Origin: JAICIG01 sp035532215
GTDB taxonomy: Bacteria > Planctomycetota > Planctomycetia > Pirellulales > JAICIG01
NCBI GenBank assembly: GCA_035532215.1
Contig: DATKRK010000122.1
Coordinates: forward strand, 1 to 23,624
Direction of reading: 5' to 3'
Length of the DNA: 23,624 nucleotides
The notes under the pieces were generated by a model. That model saw only the letters and a program-made list of their open reading frames with translations, did no database searches and had not been told where the DNA came from. The position numbers and the translations under genes were made by a program. Below are positions 7,038-14,573 of this stretch, one piece after another. Numbering within the stretch: position 1 is the first letter of the stretch; every line of letters starts with the position of its first letter.

Positions 7038-8825
7038 TTATTCCCCGAAGAGTTCCGCCGATTGCACCACGGCCGCCGCGATCTGCTGGCGGGTAATCAA
7101 TCCCCGCACTTCTTTGGCCGAAAGGTCATAGGGGTACATTGCCACGAGCGCAACCGTCGCCTGCCGAGCGTGCATCGCGGTCATGATCTCGAACAGCGTG
7201 GTTTGTTCGCCTACGCCAAAGTAATCGCGGCGGGCGACGTCGCCCAGCCGGGCGTCGGCCCCGTGCGTTTCCAGCAGTTCCCAGGCGGCGTCGCGTTCGA
7301 TGTAGCCGACGACTTGCTCGCCTTCGGCGATCAAGTAGCAAGAAATCGCCGGTTGCTCGCGGCGCAAAAGGGCCAACTGCCCGAGCGCGTCGGTCGCGGG
7401 CAGGATGACCACGCCCGTGTCCATCAGGTCGGCGGCGCGCATGAGCTGGTGGAAATTCGTCTGCAAGGCGTCGGGCATGTGGTGGCCGCGGCGAGCCAGC
7501 TTCATGGTGTAGATGCTTTCGGGTGATAGGGCTTGCCGTACTTGATAACTGAGTGCAACCGTGATGGTCATCGGCACGATCACGTTGTAGTCGAGCGTCA
7601 TTTCGAAGATCATCACGATCGCGGCCATCGCGGCGCCGGTCGAGCCGCCGACGACGCCTGCCATGCCGGCAACGGCAAAGGCCACCGGAGTCATGCCCCA
7701 CTGCGGAAAAATGCGGCCCAGCACCATTCCATAAGCGCCGCCCAGCGTGGCGCCCAGGTAGAGCGCCGGCGAGAAGATGCCGCCCGAGGCGCCCGAGCCC
7801 AGGGTCAAACTCGTCGCCAGCAGTTTGATCGCCGCCAGCAGCAACAAAAACCAAGGCTGGCTCAAGGCGCCGGACAGGATGTCCTGGATCGTCGCGTAAC
7901 CGACGCCTTCGATGTAATAATGCCCGGTGGTCGCCAGCAAGGCGTAGCTGGCAATGCCGACCAGCAGCATGCCGGCGCCGTGCCGCAGATAATAATTGCC
8001 CGGCGTGCGCCGTTCGAAAAAGTCCTCGCAGGCGTAAATCGAGCGAATATAGAGCGTGCTGACCAGGCCCGTGAGCACGCCGAGCACCACGTAAAACAGC
8101 AAAGCCTCGGGGTGCGTCACGTGCGAGGCTAGTTCGTTGAGCTTGGGAATGACGAACGAGGGACGAACGCCGAAGGCCAGCCGGCCGACGTAGGTGGCCG
8201 TGGCGGTCGAAATGGCCACCGGAACGAGCGTCCGCACGCTGACTTCGTGCATCAGGATTTCGACGGCGAACAGCACTCCGCCGATCGGCGTGTTGAACGT
8301 GGCGGCGATGCCGCCCGCCGCGCCGGCAGAAACGAGCGTGATGCGCTGCCACGAGGGCATCGGAACGAACTGCCCGAGCGTCGAACCAAACGATGAGCCG
8401 ATCTGGATGATCGGCCCCTCGCGGCCGACCGATCCGCCGCTGCCGATCGAAATGGCCGAGGCCAGCGATTTGACGAGCGCCACGACCGGCCGGATGGCGC
8501 CGTGCTGGTAATAGATGGCGTCCATCACCTCGGGCACCCCGTGCCCCTTGGCCTCGGGGGCGAAATTCTTGACCAGAAACGCCACGCCCAGGGCGCCCGC
8601 CACCGGAACGAGCACGACCAACGGCCCCCAAGGAGAGCCAGGCGTATGCACGTTGGCGTCGTAGTAAACTGATGCCTGGCCGAGAAACAGCAGGTTGTGG
8701 ACTAGCGCGATCAAGCCGCGGAAGGCGACGGCGCCGAGCCCTGCGACCGTGCCGACCAAGATCGCCGCCAGCGAAAGCGACGCCGGCCGCAAAGGAGGAC
8801 GCCGTTGCGGAGGTTGGTCGGCCAT
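7038..8825 (-). CDS. CLC-family chloride channel/transporter with CBS pair
   Basis: This 595-residue protein has a CLC membrane domain (about 15-440) and a C-terminal CBS-domain pair (about 455-590). Anion-pathway motifs are GHGVPEV (94-100, the GSGIP motif with His in place of the central Ser), GSGGSVGREGP (128-138, with the gating glutamate E136), FNTPIGGVLF (178-186) and GGIFSP. The position of the internal proton-transfer glutamate (E203 in E. coli ClcA) aligns with I190, while the tyrosine equivalent to Y445 appears kept (ESIYTMKL). It may therefore be a channel or a differently coupled exchanger. The CBS pair could bind adenine nucleotides and gate transport. It begins 4 bases after the uspA-like stop codon, so the two are co-transcribed. 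Confidence 0.92.
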   Translation of the reverse strand: MADQPPQRRPPLRPASLSLAAILVGTVAGLGAVAFRGLIALVHNLLFLGQASVYYDANVHTPGSPWGPLVVLVPVAGALGVAFLVKNFAPEAKGHGVPEVMDAIYYQHGAIRPVVALVKSLASAISIGSGGSVGREGPIIQIGSSFGSTLGQFVPMPSWQRITLVSAGAAGGIAATFNTPIGGVLFAVEILMHEVSVRTLVPVAISTATATYVGRLAFGVRPSFVIPKLNELASHVTHPEALLFYVVLGVLTGLVSTLYIRSIYACEDFFERRTPGNYYLRHGAGMLLVGIASYALLATTGHYYIEGVGYATIQDILSGALSQPWFLLLLAAIKLLATSLTLGSGASGGIFSPALYLGATLGGAYGMVLGRIFPQWGMTPVAFAVAGMAGVVGGSTGAAMAAIVMIFEMTLDYNVIVPMTITVALSYQVRQALSPESIYTMKLARRGHHMPDALQTNFHQLMRAADLMDTGVVILPATDALGQLALLRREQPAISCYLIAEGEQVVGYIERDAAWELLETHGADARLGDVARRDYFGVGEQTTLFEIMTAMHARQATVALVAMYPYDLSAKEVRGLITRQQIAAAVVQSAELFGE

Positions 8826-8829
8826 GGCT

Positions 8830-9258
8830 TCAGGCGGCAGTCTCGGGCGTTTTGACGGTGAGCACCGAGCACGGCGCCTTTCGCACGACTTCTTCGGCGA
8901 CGCTGCCCATCAAGAGCCTGCGGAACCCGGTTCGCCCGTGCGTACCCATCACGATCAGATCGGGATGCGTCTCGCCCGCGATGCGAACGATCTCGGAAGC
9001 CGGCATTCCTAACTGCATCAGGTGTTTGACCGGCAGGCGTTCGTTTTTCGGGCGAATTTGCGCGAGCCGGTCCTCCAGGGCCTGCCAGTCGCCTTGGGGC
9101 GGAGGCGTCGGTCCGCTTTGTCCGGCGACCGGCGGCACCGCGACGTGCAGCACCAAGATGCTCGCCCCGTAATGCTCGGCCAGCGAGCAGGCGGCTTCGA
9201 AAGCTGCGTCGGCGCCGGGAGAAAAATCGGTCGGGAGCAAAATGTTGTGGATTAGCAC
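8830..9258 (-). CDS. Universal stress protein (UspA family)
   Basis: This 142-residue single-domain Usp begins MLIHNILLPTDFSPGAD, with D11 at the nucleotide-binding position. The ATP-binding motif G105-THG-RTGFRRLLMG-S119 fits G-x2-G-x9-G-(S/T), so it is probably an ATP-binding Usp. The start is GTG at 9256-9258, supported by AGAGGCGG about 7-9 bases upstream. It is the first gene of an operon with the CLC protein, and Usp-CLC pairing suggests a joint role in acid, ionic or energy stress (inference). A near-consensus sigma-54 promoter lies about 105 bases upstream of the start codon. Identification of the family is firm; the specific stress is unknown. Confidence 0.93.
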   Translation of the reverse strand: MLIHNILLPTDFSPGADAAFEAACSLAEHYGASILVLHVAVPPVAGQSGPTPPPQGDWQALEDRLAQIRPKNERLPVKHLMQLGMPASEIVRIAGETHPDLIVMGTHGRTGFRRLLMGSVAEEVVRKAPCSVLTVKTPETAA

Positions 9259-9362
9259 GATCGCCGCCTCTGGGATAACTGGTTCACGGTTGACGGATGC
9301 CGCTGGTCGTAACGGTTCGTGGTTGGCAAATGTTAACGCCGTTCGACGCTAGCCGAAAGGCT

Positions 9363-9379
9363 CGCAAACTGCGTGCCAG
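9363..9379 (-). promoter_or_regulatory. Sigma-54 (-24/-12) promoter for uspA-clcA
   Basis: The minus strand reads CTGGCACGCAGTTTGCG, a match to the consensus YTGGCACG-N4-TTGCW at every fixed position except the last weak W. The GG and GC doublets are exactly 12 bases apart. The start would be near 9352, giving a leader of about 94 bases. Sigma-54 promoters require an enhancer-binding activator; no activator gene or obvious upstream activator site was seen. Confidence 0.6.
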
Positions 9380-9549
9380 TCTCGGCGATTGCCCGATTTC
9401 GCCCGCATGTTTCGCCTGGGAGTCGGTCGGATCGTGCGCGGAACCGCACATTGCCGGGCTCAAGACGTTAAACTTCGGAGTACGTTTGTAGCATCGCCGC
9501 GGCTGCTTTTTTATACTGTGCCCGGTTAAGAATGAGGCGTGCGTTGCTC

Positions 9550-9602
9550 GTGGGGCGGCCTTCCAGGCCGTCGGCCATTGAGGGCCTGGAAGGCCGCCCC
9601 AC
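9550..9602. repeat. Long perfect inverted repeat upstream of GH5
   Basis: Arms of 20 bases (9550-9569 and 9583-9602) are perfectly complementary around a 13-base loop. The arm reads GTGGGGCGGCCTTCCAGGCC. Part of it (9557-9572) recurs at 251-266. It would form a very stable hairpin in the leader of the GH5 transcript if that starts upstream. It looks like a REP-type or small mobile palindrome. Confidence 0.75.
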
Positions 9603-9694
9603 CACATGCCGCCCAAGCGTCTCGTTGGCGCCTGCGTGCGGTATATGTAGCCCGGACAGTTATGCCTGGGCCGTCAACGAACAGGAACAGCACG

Positions 9695-10795
9695 ATGAAT
9701 CGACGCCAATTCCTGGCGGGCATGGCGACAAGCGCCGCGTGGGAAGTGCTGCCACGAACGAGCCGGGCGGCGCCCGACAAACGCGAGACCAAGCTGCGCC
9801 GCGGCGTCGCCATCGCGGGCGCTGAATTCGGCGTCGGCCCACAGTTCAGCAATCTGCGGCCGGGCGTCGCGGGCAAGGATTACACGTACAATTCCGAACA
9901 GACTGTGGCCTATTTCGCCGAGCAGGGCGTCACGCTGTTGCGAGTCCCGTTTCGCTGGGAGCGCATTCAGCCGCGGCTGGGCGAGCCGCTCAATGAGTCC
10001 GAGTTGGACCGGCTGCGGAAATTCGTCGGTTGGGCGCGGAAGCACGCCTGCCACACGATCCTCGACGTTCATAATTTCGCCCGCTATACGCTGTTGCTCG
10101 GCGGCAAGCCGAGAGATTGCCTGATCGACGCCACGCTTGGCGATCGCGTGCCCGTGACTCGGGCTCATTTTGCCGACCTTTGGTCGCGGTTGTCGGCGGC
10201 CTTTGCCGACGAGCCGGCGGTCGAAGCCTACGGGTTGATGAACGAGCCGCACGACATGGGCGCATCGGATTGGAAAGCGATCTCGCAGGCTGCCGTTGAC
10301 GCCATCCGGGCGCGCGGCGATCGCAAGCAGATCCTTGTGCCCGGCGAGAGTTGGTCGAACAGTGATCACTTCATCGACGTCAACGGGCCGCAGGCCTGGA
10401 TTCGCGACCCGCTCGGGCGGACCGCCTACGAGGCGCACTGCTATTTCGACAGCGATTACAGCGGCAACTACCGGCAGAGCTACGACGAGGAACTGAGCCG
10501 CGATCCCGACTTGGAGCAGCGCGGCGTCAAGCGGCTCAAGCAATTCTTCGAGTGGCTGCGGACCAACGAAGTGCCGGGATTGGTGGGCGAGTTCGGCGTG
10601 CCGCCCGAGCCCCGCTGGCTGGAAGTCATGCGCCATTTTTTGCAGGCGTTGGACGAGGCCGGCATCGAAGGCTGCTATTGGGCCGCCGGCGAGTGGTTTG
10701 GCGCCTATCCGCTTTCGATCCAGCCCGGCCTCGCCCGCCGCCGTAAGCCCCAGCTCGACGTGCTCGTTGGCGAAAGGGCCGACGGCGCCGGCTGA
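9695..10795 (+). CDS. Tat-exported glycoside hydrolase family 5 (cellulase-like)
   Basis: This 366-residue protein has a twin-arginine signal (MNRRQFLAGMATSAAWEVLPRTSRAA) and a single GH5 (beta/alpha)8 barrel (about 40-355). The family signature is clear: E184 in LMNEPHD is the acid/base, E299 in GLVGEFGVP the nucleophile, with H249-C-Y and R83 (LLRVPFRWER) lining the site. It should hydrolyse a beta-1,4 glucan, mannan or similar polysaccharide outside the cytoplasm by a retaining mechanism. Exact specificity cannot be read from sequence. The start at 9695 is chosen because AGGAA lies 8 bases upstream and the Tat motif follows at once. No carbohydrate-binding module or dockerin is attached. 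It converges with the SQR-like gene 28 bases away and is not in a polysaccharide utilisation operon here. Confidence 0.9.
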   Translation: MNRRQFLAGMATSAAWEVLPRTSRAAPDKRETKLRRGVAIAGAEFGVGPQFSNLRPGVAGKDYTYNSEQTVAYFAEQGVTLLRVPFRWERIQPRLGEPLNESELDRLRKFVGWARKHACHTILDVHNFARYTLLLGGKPRDCLIDATLGDRVPVTRAHFADLWSRLSAAFADEPAVEAYGLMNEPHDMGASDWKAISQAAVDAIRARGDRKQILVPGESWSNSDHFIDVNGPQAWIRDPLGRTAYEAHCYFDSDYSGNYRQSYDEELSRDPDLEQRGVKRLKQFFEWLRTNEVPGLVGEFGVPPEPRWLEVMRHFLQALDEAGIEGCYWAAGEWFGAYPLSIQPGLARRRKPQLDVLVGERADGAG

Positions 10796-10823
10796 AAAAA
10801 CCGAAGGGCCGCGGCGGAAGCAA
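10796..10823 (-). terminator. Possible terminator of the SQR-like gene
   Basis: In the 28 bases between the convergent genes, the minus strand shows a GC-rich CCGCCGCGGCCC segment followed by TTCGG and six T. The stem is short and imperfect (GCCGCGGC core), so this is a weak call. Confidence 0.3.
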
Positions 10824-12083
10824 TTAGCGAGCCAGCACTTTCGCCATGACCTTCAATCCCAGATCCATCGCGTCCCAGGCGAAGCCCGCATGGAACGGTT
10901 CGCCGTGGCCGAACCGCCAGGGCAGGTAAAATCCCAGCACCTTTTTGCCCAGTCGCCAGGCGGGAGAAACGCCCACCTTGTAATGCTCGGTGTCTTCGGT
11001 TTCCACCTCGACCGGGTTCGCGAGGTCGCCGGTGTATTTCAGCGGCACCTGGGCGAAGGTGGCTTTGTTGAGTTCCTCCATCACGCACATGCTCATCGGC
11101 TCGAAGTCGACCTGCGGCTTGGTTCCTAGAATCTCCGCCGCCAGATGGTCGGCGGCGGCGTCGGCCTGCAACAGCGCCAGGAAGGCTTGCTTGATCGGGA
11201 AGTCGGCCGCATCGCCGACCGTGAAGATATTCTCGAAACCTTTCACGCGCCGGCTATCGGCGGCCACCTGGATGAACCCTCGGTCGTCGGACGGCAGGCT
11301 CGGATATCGGTTGGCCGCGATGTACGGCGGAAAAGTCACCAGCAGATCGAAGGCCAGCCGCTCGCCGTTTTGGAACGCGACTTGCCCGGGGTCGATCCCG
11401 GTGGCAATGAAGCCTTTGTGGCCTTCGATCTTGCGCTCTTCGAACTCCTGGGAAACCACCGTGTTCAGCCGCGGCCCGAAGGCCTGAATGTAGCCGTCTT
11501 CCTTGGTGGCCCAGATCAGTTCGACTTCGTCGCGGCACTTCTGCTCGCGGAGCCAGGTGTCGGTCATCATGACCAGCTCATAGAGCGGGCCCGAGCACTT
11601 ATTGTTCGGCGGCACGAGAAACACGATTCGCTGCCGCTCGTTCGCCCGAGCTTTTTCCACTGTCTTTCCGAGCGCGTCTCGCAGCTTCAGCATTTCCTCG
11701 GGCGTCCACAAGGTCAGGGCATACTCCTTCAGCCCCGGAATCTCCTCGGGCCGCATCGCGGCGCCGGAGGCCACGATCAGATAGTCGTAATCGATCCGCA
11801 CGCCGTCTCCAACGATCGTCTTCGTCTCAGGCGAGATCTCGCGAATGCGGCTTTGCACGAGCCGGATGTCTTTGCGCTTGGTTGGGCGATCCAAGGCGAT
11901 CTTGTACCGCTCGGGATCGGCGCCGAAGGGGATGTAGATCGTGTTGGGTTTGAACAGGAAGTAAGGCTGGTCGGAGACCAGAGTCATATCGGCCCGGTCG
12001 CCCAGTTTGTAGCGCAGGTAAAAGGCGGCTTCCAACCCGCCAAAGCCGCCGCCGATTACTGCGACCTTTGGTTTCGCGGTCAT
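10824..12083 (-). CDS. sqr: Sulfide:quinone oxidoreductase-like flavoprotein
   Basis: This 419-residue FAD enzyme has the dinucleotide fold GGGFGG (11-16), ASGA around 105-108, and the second FAD motif FTVGDAADFP (287-296). The redox-active cysteines of SQR appear present: C163 (NNKCSGPLYE) and C333 (EPMSMCVMEE), with C183 a possible third. These, and the carboxy-terminal 'YLPWRFGHGEPFHAG', favour SQR over type II NADH dehydrogenase. SQR oxidises sulfide to polysulfide at the membrane and reduces quinone. The start has a strong ribosome site (AAGGAG, 12091-12096, 7 bases upstream). No other sulfur gene is adjacent, so it may serve sulfide detoxification. The exact SQR type is not determined. 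Confidence 0.82.
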   Translation of the reverse strand: MTAKPKVAVIGGGFGGLEAAFYLRYKLGDRADMTLVSDQPYFLFKPNTIYIPFGADPERYKIALDRPTKRKDIRLVQSRIREISPETKTIVGDGVRIDYDYLIVASGAAMRPEEIPGLKEYALTLWTPEEMLKLRDALGKTVEKARANERQRIVFLVPPNNKCSGPLYELVMMTDTWLREQKCRDEVELIWATKEDGYIQAFGPRLNTVVSQEFEERKIEGHKGFIATGIDPGQVAFQNGERLAFDLLVTFPPYIAANRYPSLPSDDRGFIQVAADSRRVKGFENIFTVGDAADFPIKQAFLALLQADAAADHLAAEILGTKPQVDFEPMSMCVMEELNKATFAQVPLKYTGDLANPVEVETEDTEHYKVGVSPAWRLGKKVLGFYLPWRFGHGEPFHAGFAWDAMDLGLKVMAKVLAR

Positions 12084-12501
12084 GATTCTTCTCCTTAATA
12101 ATTCTGCGCTGGTTCAGCGGCCAGCGCCCGTTCGAGGTTTCCGCGAAGAGAGCGGAGATTTTGTTCGACTAAAACGCCCACGAACGGAGCGTCAAGCAAA
12201 CGTTATGCCTGCCAAGTCGGCCAACGAGGATGAGACGCGCAAGCGGCTGATTTCGCGGGCGATTACGCCTGCATTGTTTTCGATTTTTCTTCGGAGCCGA
12301 AACGAAGCGGCTCAGCTTACCAACGTTCGCACACTTTCAGCGAGCGGATGAGCGCACTGGTGCGCGCCGGCGGGTTTGCCCCGGCTAAGCAGACGAGTCA
12401 GCCTCGATCGCCGATTCAAGCGCGGCTTGGAACCGAGAATCACCGGAGATCGCCAGCGAGCGGCCGAAAACGTTCGGCCAGCGGCAAGAACGAGAGAGGA
12501 T
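12084..12501. other. Intergenic region upstream of the SQR-like gene
   Basis: This holds the proposed promoter of the SQR-like gene and, at 12353-12366, a small perfect inverted repeat GCGCAC-TG-GTGCGC, followed by a second imperfect hairpin GCCGG...CCGGC (12368-12386). The frames open here have no recognisable domain or ribosome site. Confidence 0.45.
12168..12195 (-). promoter_or_regulatory. Candidate sigma-70-type promoter for the SQR-like gene
   Basis: The minus strand carries -35 TTGACG (12190-12195), a 16-base spacer, and -10 TTTAGT (12168-12173). The start would be near 12161, with a leader of about 78 bases. The -10 is only a 4/6 match. A poorer sigma-54-like arrangement (AGGCATAACGTTTGCT, 12195-12210) overlaps the -35. 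Confidence 0.35.
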
Positions 12502-12555
12502 AAAAAAACCCGGGCTTGGGTGGACGACGCAAGGTCGTCCACCCAAGTCCTCGGG
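12502..12555 (-). terminator. Intrinsic terminator of amt
   Basis: A perfect 14-bp hairpin (12515-12528 with 12534-12547, loop 5) lies about 55 bases past the amt stop codon. On the minus strand it is followed by CCCGGG and then seven T (12502-12508). This is a textbook intrinsic terminator. The stem sequence GGGTGGACGAC resembles a dispersed repeat, so the terminator may have been recruited from one. Confidence 0.85.
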
Positions 12556-12601
12556 CCTTCCTTCTGGCTTGGCGGAAGCCAGAAAACCCTTGCCGCTATG
12601 A

Positions 12602-14092
12602 CTACACGTCGGACGCGAGCACGAAGCCGTGGTACGCTTCGTTGCCGTGTTCGCCGAAGTCGAGGCCTTCTCGCTCCTCTTCAGGGCTGACTCGCAGGCC
12701 CACGGTGAACTTGAGGGTGTAGAACAGCACCAGACCGGTGGCCACGGCCCAGGCGAAAATGGCGCCGACGCCGATGGCCTGATTGACCAGTTGGGTCGTG
12801 CCGCCGCCGTTGAACAGGCCCGGCAACGGGCTCGTGCCGCCGCTGCCGGTGGACCACAGGCCCAGCGAGAGCGTGCCCCAGGCGCCGCAGACGCCGTGGA
12901 CCGAAATGGCGCCGACCGGATCGTCGATCTTGAGCGTCCGTTCGATGAACAGCACCGACAAGACCACCAACACCCCGGCGATGCCGCCGATCGCGATCGA
13001 ACTGCCGATCGAGACCCAGGGGCACGGCGCGGTGATCGCCACCAATCCGGCGAGCACTCCGTTGAGGGCCATGCCGCCGTCCCACTTCTTGAAGATCAGC
13101 TTCGAGGTCAACAGGGCCGTGATGGCGCCGGCGGCGCCGGCCGTGTTCGTCGTGCAAACGATGTGCGAGATGTCATATCGCACCGCGCCCATCGTGCTGC
13201 CAGGATTAAAGCCGAACCAGCCGAGCCAGAGGATGAACACGCCCAGCGCGGCCAGCGGAATATTGTGGCCGGGAATCGCCTTCGGTTTGCCGTCGTCGGA
13301 GTATTTGGTAAGACGCGGTCCGAGCACGAAGGCGCCGACCAGCGACATCCAGCCGCCGACGCTATGCACGACCGTCGAACCGGCGAAGTCCCACATGCCC
13401 AAGTCCTGGAGCCAGCCGCCGCCCCAGATCCAGTGTCCCGAGACGGGGTAAATCAGGGCCGAGATGACGATGCTGTACAGCATGTACGAGACGAACTTCG
13501 TCCGTTCGGCCATGGCCCCCGACACGATCGTGGCGGCCGTGGCGGCGAACACCAACTGAAAGAAGAACTTGCACTCCAGGGGCACCTTGGTCCAAGAGAT
13601 CGGGTCGAAATTGGTCGTCGACTTCACGCTGCCGTCGGGCTGCGCAATCTCCAGCGGCGTCTCTTGCAGGCACATACCGCTGTCGCCGATGAAGTTGCTG
13701 CCGACGCTGAACATCAATCCGAAGCCGATCAGCCAATACGCCAGACTGCCAAAGCAATAGTCCAGCAGGTTTTTCATGATGATGTTGACCGCGTTTTTGG
13801 CTCGCGTGAAACCGGTTTCGACCAGCGCGAAGCCGGCCTGCATCCACATCACCAGGAAGGCGGCCACTAACGTCCAAACCGTGTCGAGGTCGATCGACTT
13901 CTCGTCAAGCTTCGTCTGCAAGTCGGGCGTAGGCGCCGGAGGCGCTTCGACTTCAGCCGGCGCTTCGGCGGCTGTCTCAGCCGCTTCATCCTCGGCCTGC
14001 GCCGAGAGAGGGGTGGTTCCGAGCGTTAGGATTACAGCGAGCAGCGCTGGCAACGCATACCAGCAGCGCCCCAAAGAGACTGTTTGTGACAT
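12602..14092 (-). CDS. amt: Ammonium transporter (Amt family)
   Basis: This 496-residue protein has a cleavable signal peptide (about 1-32), an acidic Ala/Glu/Pro-rich periplasmic stretch (33-60), then about 11 membrane helices. The Amt signature WDFAGSTVVHSVGGW carries D235 and pore histidine H243; the second pore histidine is H399 (HGVCGAWG). Between the second and third helices sits a longer external loop (about 135-175) with C141 and C174, which could form a disulfide. The C-terminus (GLRVSPEEEREGLDFGEHGNEAYHGF) is the conserved cytoplasmic gate that a GlnK-type PII protein can block, but no glnK lies next to it here. A sigma-54-like promoter upstream fits nitrogen control. It is transcribed alone and ended by a strong terminator. 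Confidence 0.95.
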   Translation of the reverse strand: MSQTVSLGRCWYALPALLAVILTLGTTPLSAQAEDEAAETAAEAPAEVEAPPAPTPDLQTKLDEKSIDLDTVWTLVAAFLVMWMQAGFALVETGFTRAKNAVNIIMKNLLDYCFGSLAYWLIGFGLMFSVGSNFIGDSGMCLQETPLEIAQPDGSVKSTTNFDPISWTKVPLECKFFFQLVFAATAATIVSGAMAERTKFVSYMLYSIVISALIYPVSGHWIWGGGWLQDLGMWDFAGSTVVHSVGGWMSLVGAFVLGPRLTKYSDDGKPKAIPGHNIPLAALGVFILWLGWFGFNPGSTMGAVRYDISHIVCTTNTAGAAGAITALLTSKLIFKKWDGGMALNGVLAGLVAITAPCPWVSIGSSIAIGGIAGVLVVLSVLFIERTLKIDDPVGAISVHGVCGAWGTLSLGLWSTGSGGTSPLPGLFNGGGTTQLVNQAIGVGAIFAWAVATGLVLFYTLKFTVGLRVSPEEEREGLDFGEHGNEAYHGFVLASDV

Positions 14093-14180
14093 GGATACCG
14101 CCTTCCAGGAGGAAAATTACGTCGCGACTCTCACCATTACGCCGCGCTCGCGCATCGAGGCCGCCGTCGCCGCCGCGAAG

Positions 14181-14197
14181 CCGACATTTTTTGTCGG
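14181..14197 (-). promoter_or_regulatory. Inverted repeat at the start of the amt leader
   Basis: CCGACA and TGTCGG arms (6 bp, perfect) enclose five A/T bases. If transcription starts near 14199 from the sigma-54 site, this lies at about +2 to +18, where it could be a repressor operator or an mRNA 5' stabilising hairpin. Confidence 0.4.
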
Positions 14198-14208
14198 TTT
14201 TGCCTCGT

Positions 14209-14226
14209 TAGCGATAAACGTGCCAA
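14209..14226 (-). promoter_or_regulatory. Sigma-54 (-24/-12) promoter for amt
   Basis: The minus strand reads TTGGCACGTTTATCGCTA. The -24 half is perfect (TTGGCACG) and the -12 half is TCGCT in place of TTGCT. GG and GC are exactly 12 bases apart. Start is predicted near 14199, with a leader of about 107 bases. Ammonium transporter genes are classic NtrC/sigma-54 targets, which adds weight. Confidence 0.6.
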
Positions 14227-14276
14227 ACATCAAACCTGCCCCACCAGCAGACTATTGCTAACAGTCGTATCTACAT

Positions 14277-14288
14277 ACCAAAAATGGT
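14277..14288. promoter_or_regulatory. Possible enhancer (NtrC-like) half-sites upstream of amt
   Basis: ACCA-AAAA-TGGT is a dyad about 80 bases upstream of the predicted start. It resembles the centre of NtrC sites (CC-N5-GG), but the spacing is one base longer here (N6) and the outer TGCA bases are absent. It is a weak call, useful only together with the sigma-54 site. Confidence 0.2.
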
Positions 14289-14573
14289 TTTAAGAAAAAC
14301 GCGCGCGGCGCCAAAGACGGCCGATCACGACGCAGACGTCGTTCGACATGCGTGATAGTCAGGCAGCAAATGACGCGTCCGAAGGCAGCCCGCCGGCAAG
14401 GCAGCCGCCTCACAGACGCATCGCATTTATACGGCTCGAAAAAAGCGAGCCTCGCCGGGCATCATTTTGAATGACCGCGCCGGCAGTATCCGCCACACGC
14501 CGGCACGGCAGCCGCCGACCAACCAGAGGCGAGCTGGCGGCTCCCGACCGGACAGGCCGACGACGCGGCTACT

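Larger units (their letters stand above)
9259..9694. other. Divergent intergenic region uspA / GH5
   Basis: This 436-base region holds the sigma-54 site for uspA-clcA (9363-9379), a T-rich stretch with a possible -10 box TATACT (9512-9517, plus strand, no good -35) and the long inverted repeat 9550-9602. An open frame continues upstream of the GH5 gene to 9539, but it runs through the inverted repeat and is not convincing as protein. Confidence 0.5.
14093..14573. other. Intergenic region upstream of amt
   Basis: This 481-base gap holds the amt leader hairpin, the sigma-54 site, a possible activator site and a small hairpin GGCTCG-(7)-CGAGCC (14433-14451) that might end the metallopeptidase transcript; on the minus strand its loop is T-rich. 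No credible gene is seen. Confidence 0.5.

Noticed and set aside
9539..9694. N-terminal extension of the GH5 protein
   Set aside because: It runs through the 9550-9602 inverted repeat and would displace the Tat signal peptide from the N-terminus.
12195..12211. Sigma-54-like site upstream of the SQR-like gene (AGGCATAACGTTTGCT)
   Set aside because: The spacing is right and the -12 half good, but the -24 half has three mismatches. A sigma-70-type promoter overlaps it and is at least as plausible.
12629..13870. Plus-strand open frame of 413 codons opposite amt
   Set aside because: It is antisense to a clearly conserved membrane protein, and its translation is Arg/Asp/Gln-rich with no domain.
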